Part shown: one piece after another, positions 25,611-36,560 of the stretch
How positions within the stretch are numbered: the first letter of the stretch is position 1
Layout: the number at the start of each line of letters is the position of its first letter
From: Metapseudomonas otitidis
Lineage (GTDB): Bacteria > Pseudomonadota > Gammaproteobacteria > Pseudomonadales > Pseudomonadaceae
Direction: 5' to 3'
NCBI RefSeq assembly: GCF_900111835.1
Contig: NZ_FOJP01000031.1
Coordinates: 1-42,405 of the forward strand
DNA length: 42,405 nt
Notes under the pieces: generated by a model
What the model was told of the DNA's origin: nothing
Seen by the model: the letters and a program-made list of their open reading frames with translations, nothing else
Database searches by the model: none
Program-made: the position numbers and the translations under genes

Positions 25611-28548
25611 CCTGAGCCAGCTGATCCTCATCAGCGCGGCCTACCTCTTTGCCCTGTTCGGAGTCGCCTGGTTGAGCGATCGCGGTTTCGTTCCGCGTCG
25701 CATCGTCCGCCACCCGCTCACCTACACCCTGTCCCTCGGCGTGTACGCCAGCGCCTGGGCCTTCTACGGCACGGTGGGGCTGGCCTACCAGTACGGCTAC
25801 GGCTTCCTGGCCAGCTACCTGGGCATCTCCGGGGCCTTCCTGCTGGCACCGGTGCTGCTTTACCCGATCCTGCGGATCACCCGCACCTACCAGCTCTCGT
25901 CCCTGGCCGACCTGTTCGCCTTCCGCTTCCGCAGCACCTGGGCCGGGGCACTGACCACCCTGTTCATGCTGATCGGCGTACTGCCCCTGCTGGCCCTGCA
26001 GATCCAGGCGGTGGCCGACTCCATCGGCATCCTCACCCGCGAGCCGGTGCACGACAGGGTCGCCCTGGGCTTCTGCGCGCTGATCACGCTGTTCACCATC
26101 CTCTTCGGCGCGCGCCACATCGCCACGCGGGAGAAGCACGAGGGGCTGGTGTTCGCCATCGCCTTCGAGTCGCTGGTGAAGCTGACCGCCCTCGGCGGCA
26201 TCGGCCTCTATGCGCTCTACGGCGTGTTCGGCGGACCTCACGAACTGGAGCTGTGGCTGTTGCAGAACCAGGCGGCGCTCTCGACGCTGCACACACCGCT
26301 GCAGGAAGGCCCGTGGCGCACGCTGCTGCTGGTGTTCTTTGCCTCGGCCATCGTCATGCCGCACATGTACCACATGACCTTCACGGAGAACCTCAACCCC
26401 CGCGCCATGGTCAGCGCCAGCTGGGGGCTGCCACTGTTCCTGCTGCTGATGAGCCTGGCGGTGCCGCTGATCCTGTGGGCCGGCCTCAAGCTCGGCGCCA
26501 CCACCAACCCGGAATACTTCACCCTGGGCCTGGGCATTGCAGTGAACAGCGATGCCCTCGCCTTGCTGGCCTACATCGGCGGGCTCTCTGCTGCCAGCGG
26601 CCTGATCATCGTGCTGACCCTGGCGCTCTCCGGCATGGCACTGAACCACCTGGTGCTGCCGCTCTACCAACCGCCGTCGGAAGGCAACATCTACCGCTGG
26701 CTGAAGTGGACCCGCCGGGCGCTGATCGTCGCCATCATCATGGCCGGCTACGGCTTCTATCTATTGCTCGGCGCCGAGCAGGACCTGTCGAACCTGGGCA
26801 TCGTCGCCTTCGTCGCCACCCTGCAGTTCCTGCCCGGCGCGCTCTCGGTGCTGTACTGGCCGACGGCAAACCGCCGGGGCTTCATCGCCGGCTTGATGGC
26901 GGGCATCGGCGTGTGGATGTTCTCCATGCTGCTGCCCCTGCTGGGCAACCTGCAGGGCATCTACGTGCCGCTGTTCAACGCCATCTACGTGCTCGACGAC
27001 ACCAGCTGGCACATCGCGGCCATCGCCTCGCTGGCGGCCAACGTGCTGGTGTTCACCCTGGTCTCGCTGTTCACCGAGGCCAGTCCCGAGGAACGTGGTG
27101 CCGCCGAGGCCTGCGCCGTGGACAACGTGCGCCGGCCGCAACGCCGCGAACTGGTGGCAGCCTCACCCCAGGAGTTTTCCGAGCAACTGGCCAAGCCGCT
27201 GGGTGCGAAGACCGCGCAGAAGGAGGTGGAGCAGGCCCTGCGAGACCTCCACCTGCCGTTCGACGAACGCCGCCCCTACGCCCTGCGCCGCCTGCGCGAC
27301 CGCATCGAAGCCAACCTCTCCGGGCTGATGGGGCCGAGCGTGGCACAGGACATCGTGGAGACCTTCCTGCCGTACAAATCCGGCAGCGAGGGCTACGTCA
27401 CCGAGGACATCCACTTCATCGAGAGCCGCCTGGAGGACTACCACTCCCGGCTCACCGGCCTGGCCGCCGAGCTCGATGCCTTGCGCCGCTACCACCGCCG
27501 CACGCTGCAGGAGCTGCCGATGGGGGTGTGTTCGCTGGCCAAGGACCAGGAGATCCTCATGTGGAACCGCGCCATGGAGGAACTGACCGAGATTCCCGCG
27601 CAGCGCGTGGTCGGCTCGCGGCTCTCCGCCATCAGCGATCCCTGGCGGGGCCTGCTGGAAAGCTTCATCAGCCAGCCCGACGAGCACCTGCACAAGCAGC
27701 GCCTGCCGCTGGAAGGCCAGGTGCGTTCGCTGAACCTGCACAAGGCCGCCATCGACGAGCCGCTGGCCCCCGGTAACAGTGGCCTGGTGGTGCTGGTGGA
27801 AGACGTGACCGACACGCTGCTGCTGGAAGACAAGCTGGTGCACTCCGAGCGGCTGGCGTCCATCGGCCGCCTGGCCGCCGGGGTCGCCCACGAGATCGGC
27901 AACCCCATCACCGGCATCGCCTGCCTGGCGCAGAACCTACGGGAAGAGCGCGAGGGCGACGCCGAGCTGACCGAGATCAGCGGGCAGATCCTCGAGCAAA
28001 CCAAACGGGTGTCGCGCATCGTGCAGTCGCTCATGAGCTTCGCCCACGCCGGCGCCCGCCAGCAGGCCACGGAACCGGTGTGCCTGGCGGACGTCGCCCA
28101 GGAGGCCATCGGCCTGCTGTCACTGAACAGGCGCAGCATCGATGTGCAGTTCTTCAACCTCTGCGACCCGCACCACATCGTCGAGGGTGACCCCCAGCGC
28201 CTGGCCCAGGTGCTGATCAACCTGCTGTCCAACGCCCGCGACGCCTCGCCCGAGGGCAGTGCGATCCGCGTGCGCAGCGCCATCTCCGACCATGCCGTGG
28301 AGCTGATCGTGGAGGACGAAGGCAGCGGGATTCCCAAGGCGATCATGGACCGGCTGTTCGAGCCCTTCTTCACCACCAAGGACCCCGGCAAGGGGACCGG
28401 GCTGGGCCTTGCGCTGGTCTATTCAATCGTGGAAGAGCATTATGGCCACATCACCATAGAAAGCCCGGCCGACCCCGAGCAGCAGCGCGGCACCCGTTTC
28501 AGGGTGACACTGCCACGCTTCGCCGAAGCGCCCAGCGCTGCCATCTGA
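25594..28548 (+). CDS. cbrA: CbrA, sensor histidine kinase with SLC5-type transporter domain
   Basis: A 984-residue hybrid of a sodium/solute symporter-like domain (about residues 5-490, 12-13 transmembrane segments) and a kinase. A linker with STAC- and PAS-like parts (about 500-740) leads to a HisKA domain with phospho-acceptor His766 ([11 protein letters not shown]) and an ATPase domain ([26 protein letters not shown]). With CbrB it senses carbon/nitrogen status and controls use of amino acids such as histidine, partly through CrcZ. The transporter part of CbrA has been linked to histidine uptake in Pseudomonas. The start overlaps cbrX. Confidence 0.97.
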   Translation: MLTSFSLSQLILISAAYLFALFGVAWLSDRGFVPRRIVRHPLTYTLSLGVYASAWAFYGTVGLAYQYGYGFLASYLGISGAFLLAPVLLYPILRITRTYQLSSLADLFAFRFRSTWAGALTTLFMLIGVLPLLALQIQAVADSIGILTREPVHDRVALGFCALITLFTILFGARHIATREKHEGLVFAIAFESLVKLTALGGIGLYALYGVFGGPHELELWLLQNQAALSTLHTPLQEGPWRTLLLVFFASAIVMPHMYHMTFTENLNPRAMVSASWGLPLFLLLMSLAVPLILWAGLKLGATTNPEYFTLGLGIAVNSDALALLAYIGGLSAASGLIIVLTLALSGMALNHLVLPLYQPPSEGNIYRWLKWTRRALIVAIIMAGYGFYLLLGAEQDLSNLGIVAFVATLQFLPGALSVLYWPTANRRGFIAGLMAGIGVWMFSMLLPLLGNLQGIYVPLFNAIYVLDDTSWHIAAIASLAANVLVFTLVSLFTEASPEERGAAEACAVDNVRRPQRRELVAASPQEFSEQLAKPLGAKTAQKEVEQALRDLHLPFDERRPYALRRLRDRIEANLSGLMGPSVAQDIVETFLPYKSGSEGYVTEDIHFIESRLEDYHSRLTGLAAELDALRRYHRRTLQELPMGVCSLAKDQEILMWNRAMEELTEIPAQRVVGSRLSAISDPWRGLLESFISQPDEHLHKQRLPLEGQVRSLNLHKAAIDEPLAPGNSGLVVLVEDVTDTLLLEDKLVHSERLASIGRLAAGVAHEIGNPITGIACLAQNLREEREGDAELTEISGQILEQTKRVSRIVQSLMSFAHAGARQQATEPVCLADVAQEAIGLLSLNRRSIDVQFFNLCDPHHIVEGDPQRLAQVLINLLSNARDASPEGSAIRVRSAISDHAVELIVEDEGSGIPKAIMDRLFEPFFTTKDPGKGTGLGLALVYSIVEEHYGHITIESPADPEQQRGTRFRVTLPRFAEAPSAAI

Positions 28549-28571
28549 GACTGTCGAGAGAGCTGAACCGA

Positions 28572-29990
28572 ATGCCACATATCCTGATCGTCGAAGACGA
28601 AACCATCATCCGTTCCGCCTTGCGCCGCCTGCTCGAGCGCAACCAGTACCAGGTCAGTGAAGCCGGGTCTGTCCAGGAGGCCCAGGAGCGCTACAGCATC
28701 CCCGGTTTCGACCTCATCGTCAGCGACCTGCGCCTGCCCGGCGCCCCCGGTACCGAACTGATCAAGCTGGCCCAGGGCACCCCGGTGCTGATCATGACCA
28801 GCTACGCCAGCCTGCGCTCGGCGGTGGACTCGATGAAGATGGGCGCGGTGGACTACATCGCCAAGCCCTTCGACCACGACGAGATGCTCCAGGCCGTCGC
28901 CCGCATCATCAAGGACCGCCAGGAGAACAAGGCGGCCCCTGCCGAACGTGCCCCGACCCGCACCCAGGAGAAGAGCAGCGCACCCCAGGCCGATGGCGAG
29001 ATCGGCATCATCGGCTCCTGCTCCGCCATGCAGGAGCTCTACAGCAAGATCCGCAAGGTCGCCCCCACCGACTCCACGGTGCTCATCCAGGGCGAATCCG
29101 GGACCGGCAAGGAACTGGTGGCCCGTGCCCTGCACAACCTCTCCCGCCGCGCCAAGGCACCGATGATCTCGGTGAACTGCGCAGCCATTCCCGAAACCCT
29201 GATCGAGTCCGAACTCTTCGGTCACGAGAAGGGCGCCTTCACCGGCGCCACCGCCGGCCGCGCCGGCCTGGTGGAAGCGGCCGACGGCGGCACGCTGTTC
29301 CTCGACGAAATCGGCGAGCTGCCCCTGGAAGCCCAGGCGCGCCTGCTGCGGGTGTTGCAGGAAGGCGAGATCCGCCGTGTCGGCTCGGTCCAGTCGCAGA
29401 AGGTGGATGTGCGCCTGATTGCCGCCACCCACCGCGACCTCAAGACCCTGGCCAAGACCGGCCAGTTCCGCGAAGACCTCTATTACCGCCTCCACGTCAT
29501 CTCCCTGAAGCTGCCCGCCCTGCGCGAACGCGGTAACGACGTGATCGAGATCGCCCGCGCCTTCCTGGCGCGCCAGTGCACCCGCATGGGGCGCGAAGAA
29601 CTGCGCTTCGCCCACGATGCGGAACAAGCCATCCGCCACTACTCCTGGCCCGGTAACGTGCGTGAACTGGAGAACGCCATCGAGCGTGCGGTGATTCTCT
29701 GCGAGAGCCCGGATATCTCGGCAGACCTGCTGGGCATCGACATCGAGCTGGCCGACCTGGAGGACGACGACTTCCTCGACGGCCCCACCCAGGCCACGGC
29801 CGCCAGCACCCACGAACCCACGGAAGACCTGTCCCTCGAGGACTACTTCCAGCATTTCGTCCTCGAGCATCAGGACCACATGACCGAGACCGAGCTGGCC
29901 CGCAAGCTGGGCATCAGCCGCAAATGCCTGTGGGAACGCCGCCAGCGCCTGGGCATCCCCCGGCGCAAATCGGGGGCTGCCACCTCCTGA
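28572..29990 (+). CDS. cbrB: CbrB, NtrC-family sigma-54 response regulator
   Basis: A 472-residue regulator. The receiver domain has the phospho-acceptor Asp52 in [11 protein letters not shown] and acidic residues in VEDE. The AAA+ domain has Walker A GESGTGKE, the sigma-54-contacting GAFTGA loop and Walker B LFLDEIGE. The Fis-type helix-turn-helix lies near the C-terminus ([23 protein letters not shown]). All core motifs are intact, so it should activate sigma-54 promoters, including crcZ directly downstream. It lies 23 bases after cbrA. Confidence 0.97.
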   Translation: MPHILIVEDETIIRSALRRLLERNQYQVSEAGSVQEAQERYSIPGFDLIVSDLRLPGAPGTELIKLAQGTPVLIMTSYASLRSAVDSMKMGAVDYIAKPFDHDEMLQAVARIIKDRQENKAAPAERAPTRTQEKSSAPQADGEIGIIGSCSAMQELYSKIRKVAPTDSTVLIQGESGTGKELVARALHNLSRRAKAPMISVNCAAIPETLIESELFGHEKGAFTGATAGRAGLVEAADGGTLFLDEIGELPLEAQARLLRVLQEGEIRRVGSVQSQKVDVRLIAATHRDLKTLAKTGQFREDLYYRLHVISLKLPALRERGNDVIEIARAFLARQCTRMGREELRFAHDAEQAIRHYSWPGNVRELENAIERAVILCESPDISADLLGIDIELADLEDDDFLDGPTQATAASTHEPTEDLSLEDYFQHFVLEHQDHMTETELARKLGISRKCLWERRQRLGIPRRKSGAATS

Positions 29991-30039
29991 CTGCCCGAGG
30001 TTGCGCGTGACCGTGGGAACGGTTAGGAGTTCCCCGGGC

Positions 30040-30065
30040 TGTTACCGCAAAAACCTCTCGTAACA
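30040..30065. promoter_or_regulatory. Predicted CbrB upstream activator site for crcZ
   Basis: TGTTAC (30040-30045), exactly 14 bases, then GTAACA (30060-30065) is a perfect palindrome matching the reported CbrB site TGTTAC-N14-GTAACA. It lies about 120 bases upstream of the sigma-54 promoter, the usual distance for an enhancer-type activator, and directly abuts the cbrB terminator stem. Confidence 0.83.
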
Positions 30066-30103
30066 AAAGCCGGGTGAGTCGGTAACGGAAACCCGGCTTT
30101 TTT
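30066..30103 (+). terminator. Intrinsic terminator of cbrB
   Basis: AAAGCCGGGT (30066-30075) and ACCCGGCTTT (30091-30100) form a 10-bp stem with a 15-base loop and a run of six T. It isolates cbrAB transcription from crcZ. Confidence 0.88.
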
Positions 30104-30163
30104 GTACCTCATCGCCATGCCCCGCTTTACACAAGTCATTGATTTTAAAGGATTTGCAAAAGT

Positions 30164-30179
30164 TGGCACGGCAACTGCT
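30164..30179 (+). promoter_or_regulatory. Sigma-54 promoter of crcZ
   Basis: TTGGCACGGCAACTGCTT contains the -24 GG and -12 GC elements at the correct spacing and is a close match to the consensus TGGCACG-N4-TTGC. The RNA start would be near base 30190. Confidence 0.88.
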
Positions 30180-30189
30180 TTATCTCTGG

Positions 30190-30563
30190 CACAACAACAA
30201 TAAAAACCGTAGTAACCCCACAACAAGAACAATACGCACCGACTCCAGCACAACAAGAACAAAACCGCGGAGGCGCAGCTAACTGATTCTTTTGGAGAGG
30301 AGTTGCCATTGGGGCTCGCCCCACGACCAGACCGAGAACAATAAAACTGCTTACTCAGGCAGCACCCGAACTGGTTGGATCGAATGATCACGGCACCATC
30401 AGCATCCAAAGCAATCCGTTTGCTCTTGACCCTCGATTCGAGGGCATATCCAGAGATCACGAATCTGCTGGTACGGGTCAAACAACAAGAACAGCAAGCC
30501 CGGCTCAATAATAAAAACAAAGCACGCACCAGTTTGGGGGGGAGCTTCGGCTCCCCCAGTAGC
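30190..30563 (+). ncRNA. crcZ: CrcZ, Hfq/Crc-titrating regulatory RNA
   Basis: A non-coding stretch of about 370 bases between cbrB and pcnB, the conserved crcZ location. It contains about six CA-rich motifs (for example CAACAACAATAAAA, CAACAAGAACAATA, CAACAAGAACAAAA, AACAATAAAA, AAACAACAAGAACA, AATAATAAAAACAAA). These fit the A-rich Hfq-binding pattern used in carbon catabolite repression. CrcZ rises on poor carbon sources and removes Hfq/Crc from target mRNAs. The 5' end is set from the sigma-54 promoter and the 3' end from a GC-rich hairpin. Both are estimates. Confidence 0.9.
30538..30563 (+). terminator. 3' hairpin of crcZ
   Basis: GGGGGAGC and GCTCCCCC pair around TTCG, an unusually stable tetraloop. 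The tail AGTAGCTTT has only a short T-run, so the exact RNA end is uncertain. Confidence 0.75.
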
Positions 30564-30586
30564 TTTGACACACTCCCGCCGCTTCC

Positions 30587-30615
30587 TTCACCATCCCCCC
30601 GCCCAGTGCTAGAAT
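30587..30615 (+). promoter_or_regulatory. Possible pcnB promoter
   Basis: TTCACC (30587-30592), a 17-base spacer and TAGAAT (30610-30615) resemble a sigma-70 promoter, about 60 bases before the pcnB start. Pattern match only. Confidence 0.35.
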
Positions 30616-30676
30616 CCGCGCCCATCGTGCGGTCTCTCATTCGTTCCGGCCGCCCATCCCACACACAGTGCCTCCC

Positions 30677-32077
30677 ATGCTGAAGAAGCTGATCCAGTCC
30701 TTTCGCTCTCCCCTGCGCCGCACCCAGCATCCCCGCAGCACACCTGAAGTCCTGAGCAACCGCCAGCACGCGCTGGACCGCGCGGACATCAGCCGTAACG
30801 CGGTGAACGTCGTGGAACGCCTGCAGAAGGCGGGCTACCAGGCCTACCTGGTCGGCGGCTGCGTCCGTGACCTCATGCTGGGCCTGGACCCGAAAGACTT
30901 CGACGTCGCCACCAACGCGACCCCCGAGCAGGTGCGTGCCGAGTTCCGCAATGCCCGGGTAATCGGCCGCCGCTTCAAGCTGGTCCATGTGCATTTCGGC
31001 CGGGAAATCATCGAGACCGCGACCTTCCGCGCCAACCACCCCCAGGGTGATGACGAAGACAGCAACCAGTCCTCGCGCAACGAAAGCGGCCGCATCCTGC
31101 GTGACAACGTCTACGGCAACCAGGAAGAGGACGCGCAGCGCCGCGACTTCACCATCAATGCCCTCTATTACGATCCGGTCACCGAGCGCGTGCTCGACTA
31201 CGCCCACGGCGTGCACGACATCCGCAACCGCCTGATCCGCCTGATCGGCGACCCCGAACAGCGCTACCTGGAAGACCCGGTGCGCATGCTGCGAGCCGTA
31301 CGCTTCGCCGCCAAGCTGGGCTTCGAGATCGAGAAGCACAGCGCCGCACCGATCCGTCGCCTGGCCCCCATGCTGCGGGACATCCCCTCCGCACGCCTGT
31401 TCGACGAAGTCCTCAAGCTGTTCCTCGGCGGCAAGGCCGAGCGCACCTTCGAACTGCTGCTGGAGTACGACCTCTTCGCCCCGCTGTTCCCGGCGGCCGC
31501 CGCCTCCCTGGAGCGCGACCCCGAGTACGCTGGCGCCCTGATCCGCCAGGCCCTGGCCAACACCGACGAGCGCATCCGTCTCGGCAAGCCGGTCACCCCG
31601 GCCTTCCTCTTCGCCGCCCTGCTCTGGCCGGCCCTGCCCGTCCGTGCCGCCCTGCTGCAGGAAAAGGGCATGCCGCCGATCCCGGCGATCCAGGAAGCCG
31701 CCCACGGTCTGATCCTCGAACAGTGCCAGCGCACCGCCATTCCCAAGCGTTTCACCATCCCGATCCGCGAAATCTGGGACATGCAGGAACGCCTGCCCCG
31801 CCGCAGCGGCAAGCGTGCCGACCTGCTGCTGGAGAACCCCCGCTTCCGCGCCGGCTATGACTTCCTCCTGCTGCGTGAAAGCGCGGGCGAGGAAACCGGC
31901 GGCCTGGGCGACTGGTGGACCGATTACCAGGACGCCAGCGACAGCGAACGCCGCGCCATGATCCGCGACCTCAGCAGCCGCGACGAAGGCGGTGCCGCAC
32001 CGCGCAAGCGTCGCCGTGGCGGCGGCCGTCGCAAACGCGGCCCCCGCAGCGAAGGCAGCGCCCCGGCTGGCGAATAA
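30677..32077 (+). CDS. pcnB: Poly(A) polymerase I
   Basis: A 466-residue class II nucleotidyltransferase that adds 3' poly(A) tails to RNA and so promotes decay. The catalytic head has LVGGCVRDLMLGLDPKDFDVAT, with GG and the DFD metal aspartates. RRDFTINALYYD and EDPVRMLRAVRFAAKLGFEIE are conserved neck motifs. A strongly basic tail rich in Arg/Lys/Gly (last 30 residues) fits RNA binding. An upstream GTG at 30668 is possible; MLKKLIQSFR is the usual family start. folK begins two bases after the stop. Confidence 0.96.
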   Translation: MLKKLIQSFRSPLRRTQHPRSTPEVLSNRQHALDRADISRNAVNVVERLQKAGYQAYLVGGCVRDLMLGLDPKDFDVATNATPEQVRAEFRNARVIGRRFKLVHVHFGREIIETATFRANHPQGDDEDSNQSSRNESGRILRDNVYGNQEEDAQRRDFTINALYYDPVTERVLDYAHGVHDIRNRLIRLIGDPEQRYLEDPVRMLRAVRFAAKLGFEIEKHSAAPIRRLAPMLRDIPSARLFDEVLKLFLGGKAERTFELLLEYDLFAPLFPAAAASLERDPEYAGALIRQALANTDERIRLGKPVTPAFLFAALLWPALPVRAALLQEKGMPPIPAIQEAAHGLILEQCQRTAIPKRFTIPIREIWDMQERLPRRSGKRADLLLENPRFRAGYDFLLLRESAGEETGGLGDWWTDYQDASDSERRAMIRDLSSRDEGGAAPRKRRRGGGRRKRGPRSEGSAPAGE

Positions 32078-32078
32078 G

Positions 32079-32588
32079 ATGGAGCGCGTCTACATCGGCC
32101 TGGGCAGCAACCTGTCGGACCCAGCCAGCCAACTGCGCAATGCCCTGGCGGCCCTGGCCGCCCTCCCCGGCACGCAGCTCAGCGCCGTGTCGTCCCTCTA
32201 CAGCAGCGACCCCCTCGGCCCACCGGACCAGCCCCGCTACAGCAATGCCGTTGCCGCGCTGGACACCGACCTCGCCCCCCTGGAGCTGCTCGACGCCCTG
32301 CAGGCCATCGAACTGTCCCAGGGGCGCGTGCGCAAGGACGAGCGCTGGGGCCCGCGCACCCTCGACCTGGACATCCTGCTGTTCGGCCAGCGGCAGATCG
32401 ACGAGCCGCGCCTGCAGGTCCCCCACTACCACATGCACGCCCGCGCCTTCGTGCTGTATCCCCTGGCCGAGATCGCACCCGACCTGCAACTGCCCGACGG
32501 CCGGCCGCTCCAGGCCCTGCTGGACGCCTGCCCCTACACCGGGCTGGAGCGTATCGAGGGCCTTTCCGCGCCGGCGGTAACGCCGTAA
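32079..32588 (+). CDS. folK: 2-amino-4-hydroxy-6-hydroxymethyldihydropteridine pyrophosphokinase
   Basis: A 169-residue HPPK that transfers pyrophosphate from ATP to the hydroxymethyl-pterin in folate synthesis. The family blocks [11 protein letters not shown] at the N-terminus, the [15 protein letters not shown] signature with the metal-binding DxD, and [19 protein letters not shown] are present. The long upstream open frame is a shadow within pcnB. The ATG two bases after pcnB implies co-translation, the same order as in many gammaproteobacteria. Confidence 0.96.
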   Translation: MERVYIGLGSNLSDPASQLRNALAALAALPGTQLSAVSSLYSSDPLGPPDQPRYSNAVAALDTDLAPLELLDALQAIELSQGRVRKDERWGPRTLDLDILLFGQRQIDEPRLQVPHYHMHARAFVLYPLAEIAPDLQLPDGRPLQALLDACPYTGLERIEGLSAPAVTP

Positions 32589-32608
32589 CAGCTCGGTAAC
32601 ACCTGCAA

Positions 32609-32640
32609 TTGACACCATGCCCCCCCATCGGGACTATAAG
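32609..32640 (+). promoter_or_regulatory. Possible panBC promoter
   Basis: TTGACA (32609-32614) and TATAAG (32635-32640) lie 20 bases apart, longer than ideal. A shorter alternative -10 (GACTAT) has 17-base spacing but a poor match. The 103-base folK-panB gap supports a separate promoter. Confidence 0.35.
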
Positions 32641-32691
32641 CGTCCCGTTGCCCCGTACCGGTGCAGAATCGGTACCGATGAGGACGTTTTC

Positions 32692-33488
<797 letters not shown>

Positions 33489-33492
<4 letters not shown>

Positions 33493-34349
33493 TCACCGTC
33501 AAGACCGTCCGTGAACTGCGCGCGGCCGTCGCCCGTGCCCGCAGCGAAGGCAAGCGCATCGGCTTCGTGCCCACCATGGGCAACCTGCACTCGGGCCATG
33601 TCGCCCTGGTGGAGAAGGCCAGCCAGCGCGCAGACTTCGTGATCGCCAGCATCTTCGTCAACCCGCTGCAGTTCGGCCCCAGCGAAGACCTCGCCAAATA
33701 CCCGCGCACCCTCGCCGCCGACCAGGAGAAGCTGGTGGCCGCCGGTTGCCACCTGCTGTTCCACCCCGACGTGGAAGAGATGTACCCCGACGGCATGGAC
33801 GGCCAGACCCGCGTCAACGTCCCCCTCGTTTCCGAGGGCCTGTGTGGCGCCAGCCGCCCGGGCCACTTCGAAGGCGTCGCCACCGTGGTCAGCAAGCTGT
33901 TCAACATGGTCCAGCCGGACCTGGCCGTGTTCGGCGAGAAGGACTTCCAGCAGCTGGCGGTGATCCGCAAGCTGGTGCGCGACCTGAACATGCCCATCCA
34001 GATCATCGGCGAGCCCACCGTCCGCGCCGAGGACGGCCTCGCGCTGTCCTCCCGCAACGGCTACCTGGACGCCGCCCAGCGCGCCATCGCCCCGACCCTC
34101 TACGCCACCCTGCGCCAGCTGGCCGAGGGCGTCCGCGCCGGTCGCAGCGACCATGCCGCCCTGCTGGAGGAAGGCCGTAGCGCCCTCGCCGGCGCCGGCC
34201 TGCGTCCCGACTACCTGGAGCTGCGCGAATCGCATACCCTGCGCACCGCCCAGCCTTGCGACCGTCACCTGGTGCTCCTCGCCGCGGCCTACCTCGGTAA
34301 CACCCGGCTGATCGACAACCTCGCCTTCAACCTCGACGACAACGCCTGA
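33489..34349 (+). CDS. panC: Pantothenate synthetase (pantoate-beta-alanine ligase)
   Basis: A 286-residue cytidylyltransferase-fold ligase joining pantoate and beta-alanine through pantoyl-adenylate. The nucleotide-binding [17 protein letters not shown] (HxGH-type), [32 protein letters not shown] and the KMSKS-like [10 protein letters not shown] motifs are intact. Translationally coupled to panB by a four-base overlap. panD follows after 50 bases. Confidence 0.97.
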
Positions 34350-34399
34350 CCCGTGCAGGGCCCCGCCCGAGGGCCCACCGGATAAACAAGGAAAACGCC

Positions 34400-34780
34400 A
34401 TGCACGCCATCATGCTCAAGGCCAAGCTGCACCGTGCCGAAGTCACCCATGCCGTCCTCGACTACGAAGGCTCCTGCGCCATCGACGGCGAGTGGCTCGA
34501 CCTCGCCGGCATCCGCGAGTACGAACAGATCCAGATCTACAACGTCGACAACGGCGAGCGCTTCACCACCTACGCCATCCGTGGCGAGAACGGCTCGCGG
34601 ATGATCTCGGTCAACGGCGCCGCCGCGCACAAGGCTAAGGTGGGCGACCGCGTGATCATCTGCGCCTACGCCCACTACAGCGAAGCCGAGCTGGCCAACT
34701 TCAAGCCGCGCATGCTGTACATGGCCCCGGGCAACGAGCTCAGCCACACCAGCAATGCGATTCCCGTCCAGGTGGCCTGA
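34400..34780 (+). CDS. panD: Aspartate 1-decarboxylase proenzyme
   Basis: A 126-residue pyruvoyl enzyme that makes beta-alanine from aspartate, the second substrate of PanC. Self-cleavage occurs between Gly24 and Ser25 (DYEGSCAID), turning Ser25 into the pyruvoyl group. Lys9, Tyr58-type and Arg residues of the family are present in the expected regions. An AAGGAAAA ribosome binding site lies before the ATG. Completes a panBCD set with a terminator behind it. Confidence 0.97.
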   Translation: MHAIMLKAKLHRAEVTHAVLDYEGSCAIDGEWLDLAGIREYEQIQIYNVDNGERFTTYAIRGENGSRMISVNGAAAHKAKVGDRVIICAYAHYSEAELANFKPRMLYMAPGNELSHTSNAIPVQVA

Positions 34781-34799
34781 CGCCCACACGCTAGAATCC

Positions 34800-34824
34800 A
34801 AGCCCGGAACACTCCGGGCTTTTT
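34800..34824 (+). terminator. Intrinsic terminator of panD
   Basis: AAGCCCGGA and TCCGGGCTT pair around ACAC and are followed by a short T-run, 20 bases after the panD stop. Confidence 0.88.
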
Positions 34825-34862
34825 AGTGTTCATACCCTCGATCACTGTTTGAAAGGCACCTC

Positions 34863-36527
34863 ATGAACCACCACCTGACACCGCTCGACGTCACCCGCCT
34901 GGACAGCTGGAGCGCCCTGCGCGCGCACCGCGAGGAGCTCGCCGGGTTCAGCATGCGCCAGGCCTTCCAGGATGATGCCGAGCGCTTCAAGCGCTTCAGC
35001 CTCAGCGCCTGCGGCCTGCTGCTGGACTACTCGAAGAACCTGGTGCGCCCCGACACCCTCGCCCTGCTGGTGAAGCTCGCCGAGGAGGCCCAGCTGGGCG
35101 AAGCCATCCAGGCCATGTTCCGCGGCGAGATGATCAACGCCTCCGAGCGACGCCCGGTGCTGCACACCGCGCTGCGCCGGCCCATCGGCGACAAGGTGCG
35201 GGTGGACGGCAAGGACGTGATGCCCGAGGTGCACCGCGTGCTGCACCAGATGACCGAGCTGGTCGGCTACGTGCACAACGGCCTGTGGCGCGGCTACACC
35301 GAGAAGCCCATCACCGACGTGGTGAACATCGGCATCGGTGGCTCCTTCCTCGGCCCGCAGCTGGTGTCCGAAGCGCTGCTGCCGTTCGCCCAGAAGGGCG
35401 TGCGCTGCCACTACCTGGCCAACGTCGACGGCAGCGAATTCCGCGAGCTGGCCTGCAAGCTCAACGCCGAGACCACCCTGTTCATCGTCTCCAGCAAGTC
35501 CTTCGGCACCCTCGAGACCCTGAAGAACGCCCAGGCCGCCCGCGCCTGGTACCTGGCCCAGGGCGGCAGCGAGCAGGAGCTGTACCGCCACTTCATCGCC
35601 GTCTCCAGCAACAAGGAGGCCGCGCTGGCCTTCGGCATCCGCGAAGAGAACATCTTCCCGATGTGGGACTGGGTCGGCGGGCGCTACTCGCTGTGGTCGG
35701 CCATCGGCCTGCCGATCGCCATGTCCATCGGCATCTCCAACTTCAAGGAGCTGCTGTCCGGCGCCTACAGCATGGACCAGCACTTCCAGACCGCCCCCTT
35801 CGAACGCAACATCCCGGTCATCCTCGGCCTGCTCGGCGTCTGGTACAACGACTTCTGGGGCGCCCGCAGCCATGCGGTCCTGCCCTACGACTACTACCTG
35901 CGCAACTTCACCGATCACCTGCAGCAGCTGGACATGGAGTCCAACGGCAAGAGCGTGCGCCAGGACGGCACCCCGGTGACCGCCGGCACCGGCCCGGTGA
36001 TCTGGGGCGGCGTCGGCTGCAACGGCCAGCACGCCTACCACCAGCTGCTGCACCAGGGCACCCACCTGATCCCGGCGGACTTCATCGTCCCGGTGTCCAG
36101 CTACAACCCGGTGGCCGACCACCACCAGTGGCTGTTCGCCAATTGCCTGTCCCAGAGCCAGGCGATGATGCTCGGCAAATCCCGCGAGGAGGCCGAGAAC
36201 GAACTGCGCGCCAAGGGCCTGGACGAAGCCGAAGTGCAGCGCCTGGCGCCGCACAAGGTCATCCCCGGCAACCGCCCCAGCAACACCCTGGTGATGGAGC
36301 GCATCAGCCCCCGTCGCCTGGGCGCGCTGATCGCCATGTACGAGCACAAGGTGTACGTGCAGAGCGTGCTGTGGGGCATCAACGCCTTCGACCAGTGGGG
36401 CGTGGAACTGGGCAAGGAGCTGGGCAAGGCGGTCTACTCGCGCCTGGTGGGCAGCGAAGAGAACCCCGCCGAGGACGGCTCCACCCAGGGCCTGATCGAC
36501 TTCTTCCGCGGCCGTCACCGCGGTTGA
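34863..36527 (+). CDS. pgi: Glucose-6-phosphate isomerase
   Basis: A 554-residue phosphoglucose isomerase interconverting glucose-6-phosphate and fructose-6-phosphate. In Pseudomonas this runs mainly toward the Entner-Doudoroff route and alginate/LPS precursors. The substrate-binding [11 protein letters not shown] and [10 protein letters not shown] loops, [27 protein letters not shown] (PGI signature with catalytic Glu/Arg) and the C-terminal [24 protein letters not shown] signature with the active-site lysine are all present. Length is normal. Gene order panD-pgi-acs matches P. aeruginosa. Confidence 0.97.
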   Translation: MNHHLTPLDVTRLDSWSALRAHREELAGFSMRQAFQDDAERFKRFSLSACGLLLDYSKNLVRPDTLALLVKLAEEAQLGEAIQAMFRGEMINASERRPVLHTALRRPIGDKVRVDGKDVMPEVHRVLHQMTELVGYVHNGLWRGYTEKPITDVVNIGIGGSFLGPQLVSEALLPFAQKGVRCHYLANVDGSEFRELACKLNAETTLFIVSSKSFGTLETLKNAQAARAWYLAQGGSEQELYRHFIAVSSNKEAALAFGIREENIFPMWDWVGGRYSLWSAIGLPIAMSIGISNFKELLSGAYSMDQHFQTAPFERNIPVILGLLGVWYNDFWGARSHAVLPYDYYLRNFTDHLQQLDMESNGKSVRQDGTPVTAGTGPVIWGGVGCNGQHAYHQLLHQGTHLIPADFIVPVSSYNPVADHHQWLFANCLSQSQAMMLGKSREEAENELRAKGLDEAEVQRLAPHKVIPGNRPSNTLVMERISPRRLGALIAMYEHKVYVQSVLWGINAFDQWGVELGKELGKAVYSRLVGSEENPAEDGSTQGLIDFFRGRHRG

Positions 36528-36533
36528 TCGAAG

Positions 36534-36560
36534 CACCCCGCCGCCCAGCGCGGCGGGGTG
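36534..36560. terminator. GC hairpin between convergent pgi and the GlxA-type regulator
   Basis: CACCCCGCCGC and GCGGCGGGGTG form a perfect 11-bp stem with a 5-base loop in the 33-base gap between two convergent genes. Neither side has a T-run, so it may act by another means or with low efficiency. Confidence 0.5.

Noticed and set aside
30375-30683. A 102-codon plus-strand frame within the 3' half of crcZ
   Set aside because: No ribosome binding site or family match, and the region carries the CA motifs and hairpin expected of CrcZ. A coding function is unlikely.
30023-31705. A 560-codon minus-strand frame running through crcZ and pcnB
   Set aside because: It crosses a known non-coding RNA locus and an intact pcnB, and its translation has no recognisable domain.
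34381-34400. CA-type Hfq motif before panD
   Set aside because: AAACAAGGAAAA is A-rich but lacks the repeated AAN pattern seen at acs; it is explained by an ordinary ribosome binding site.
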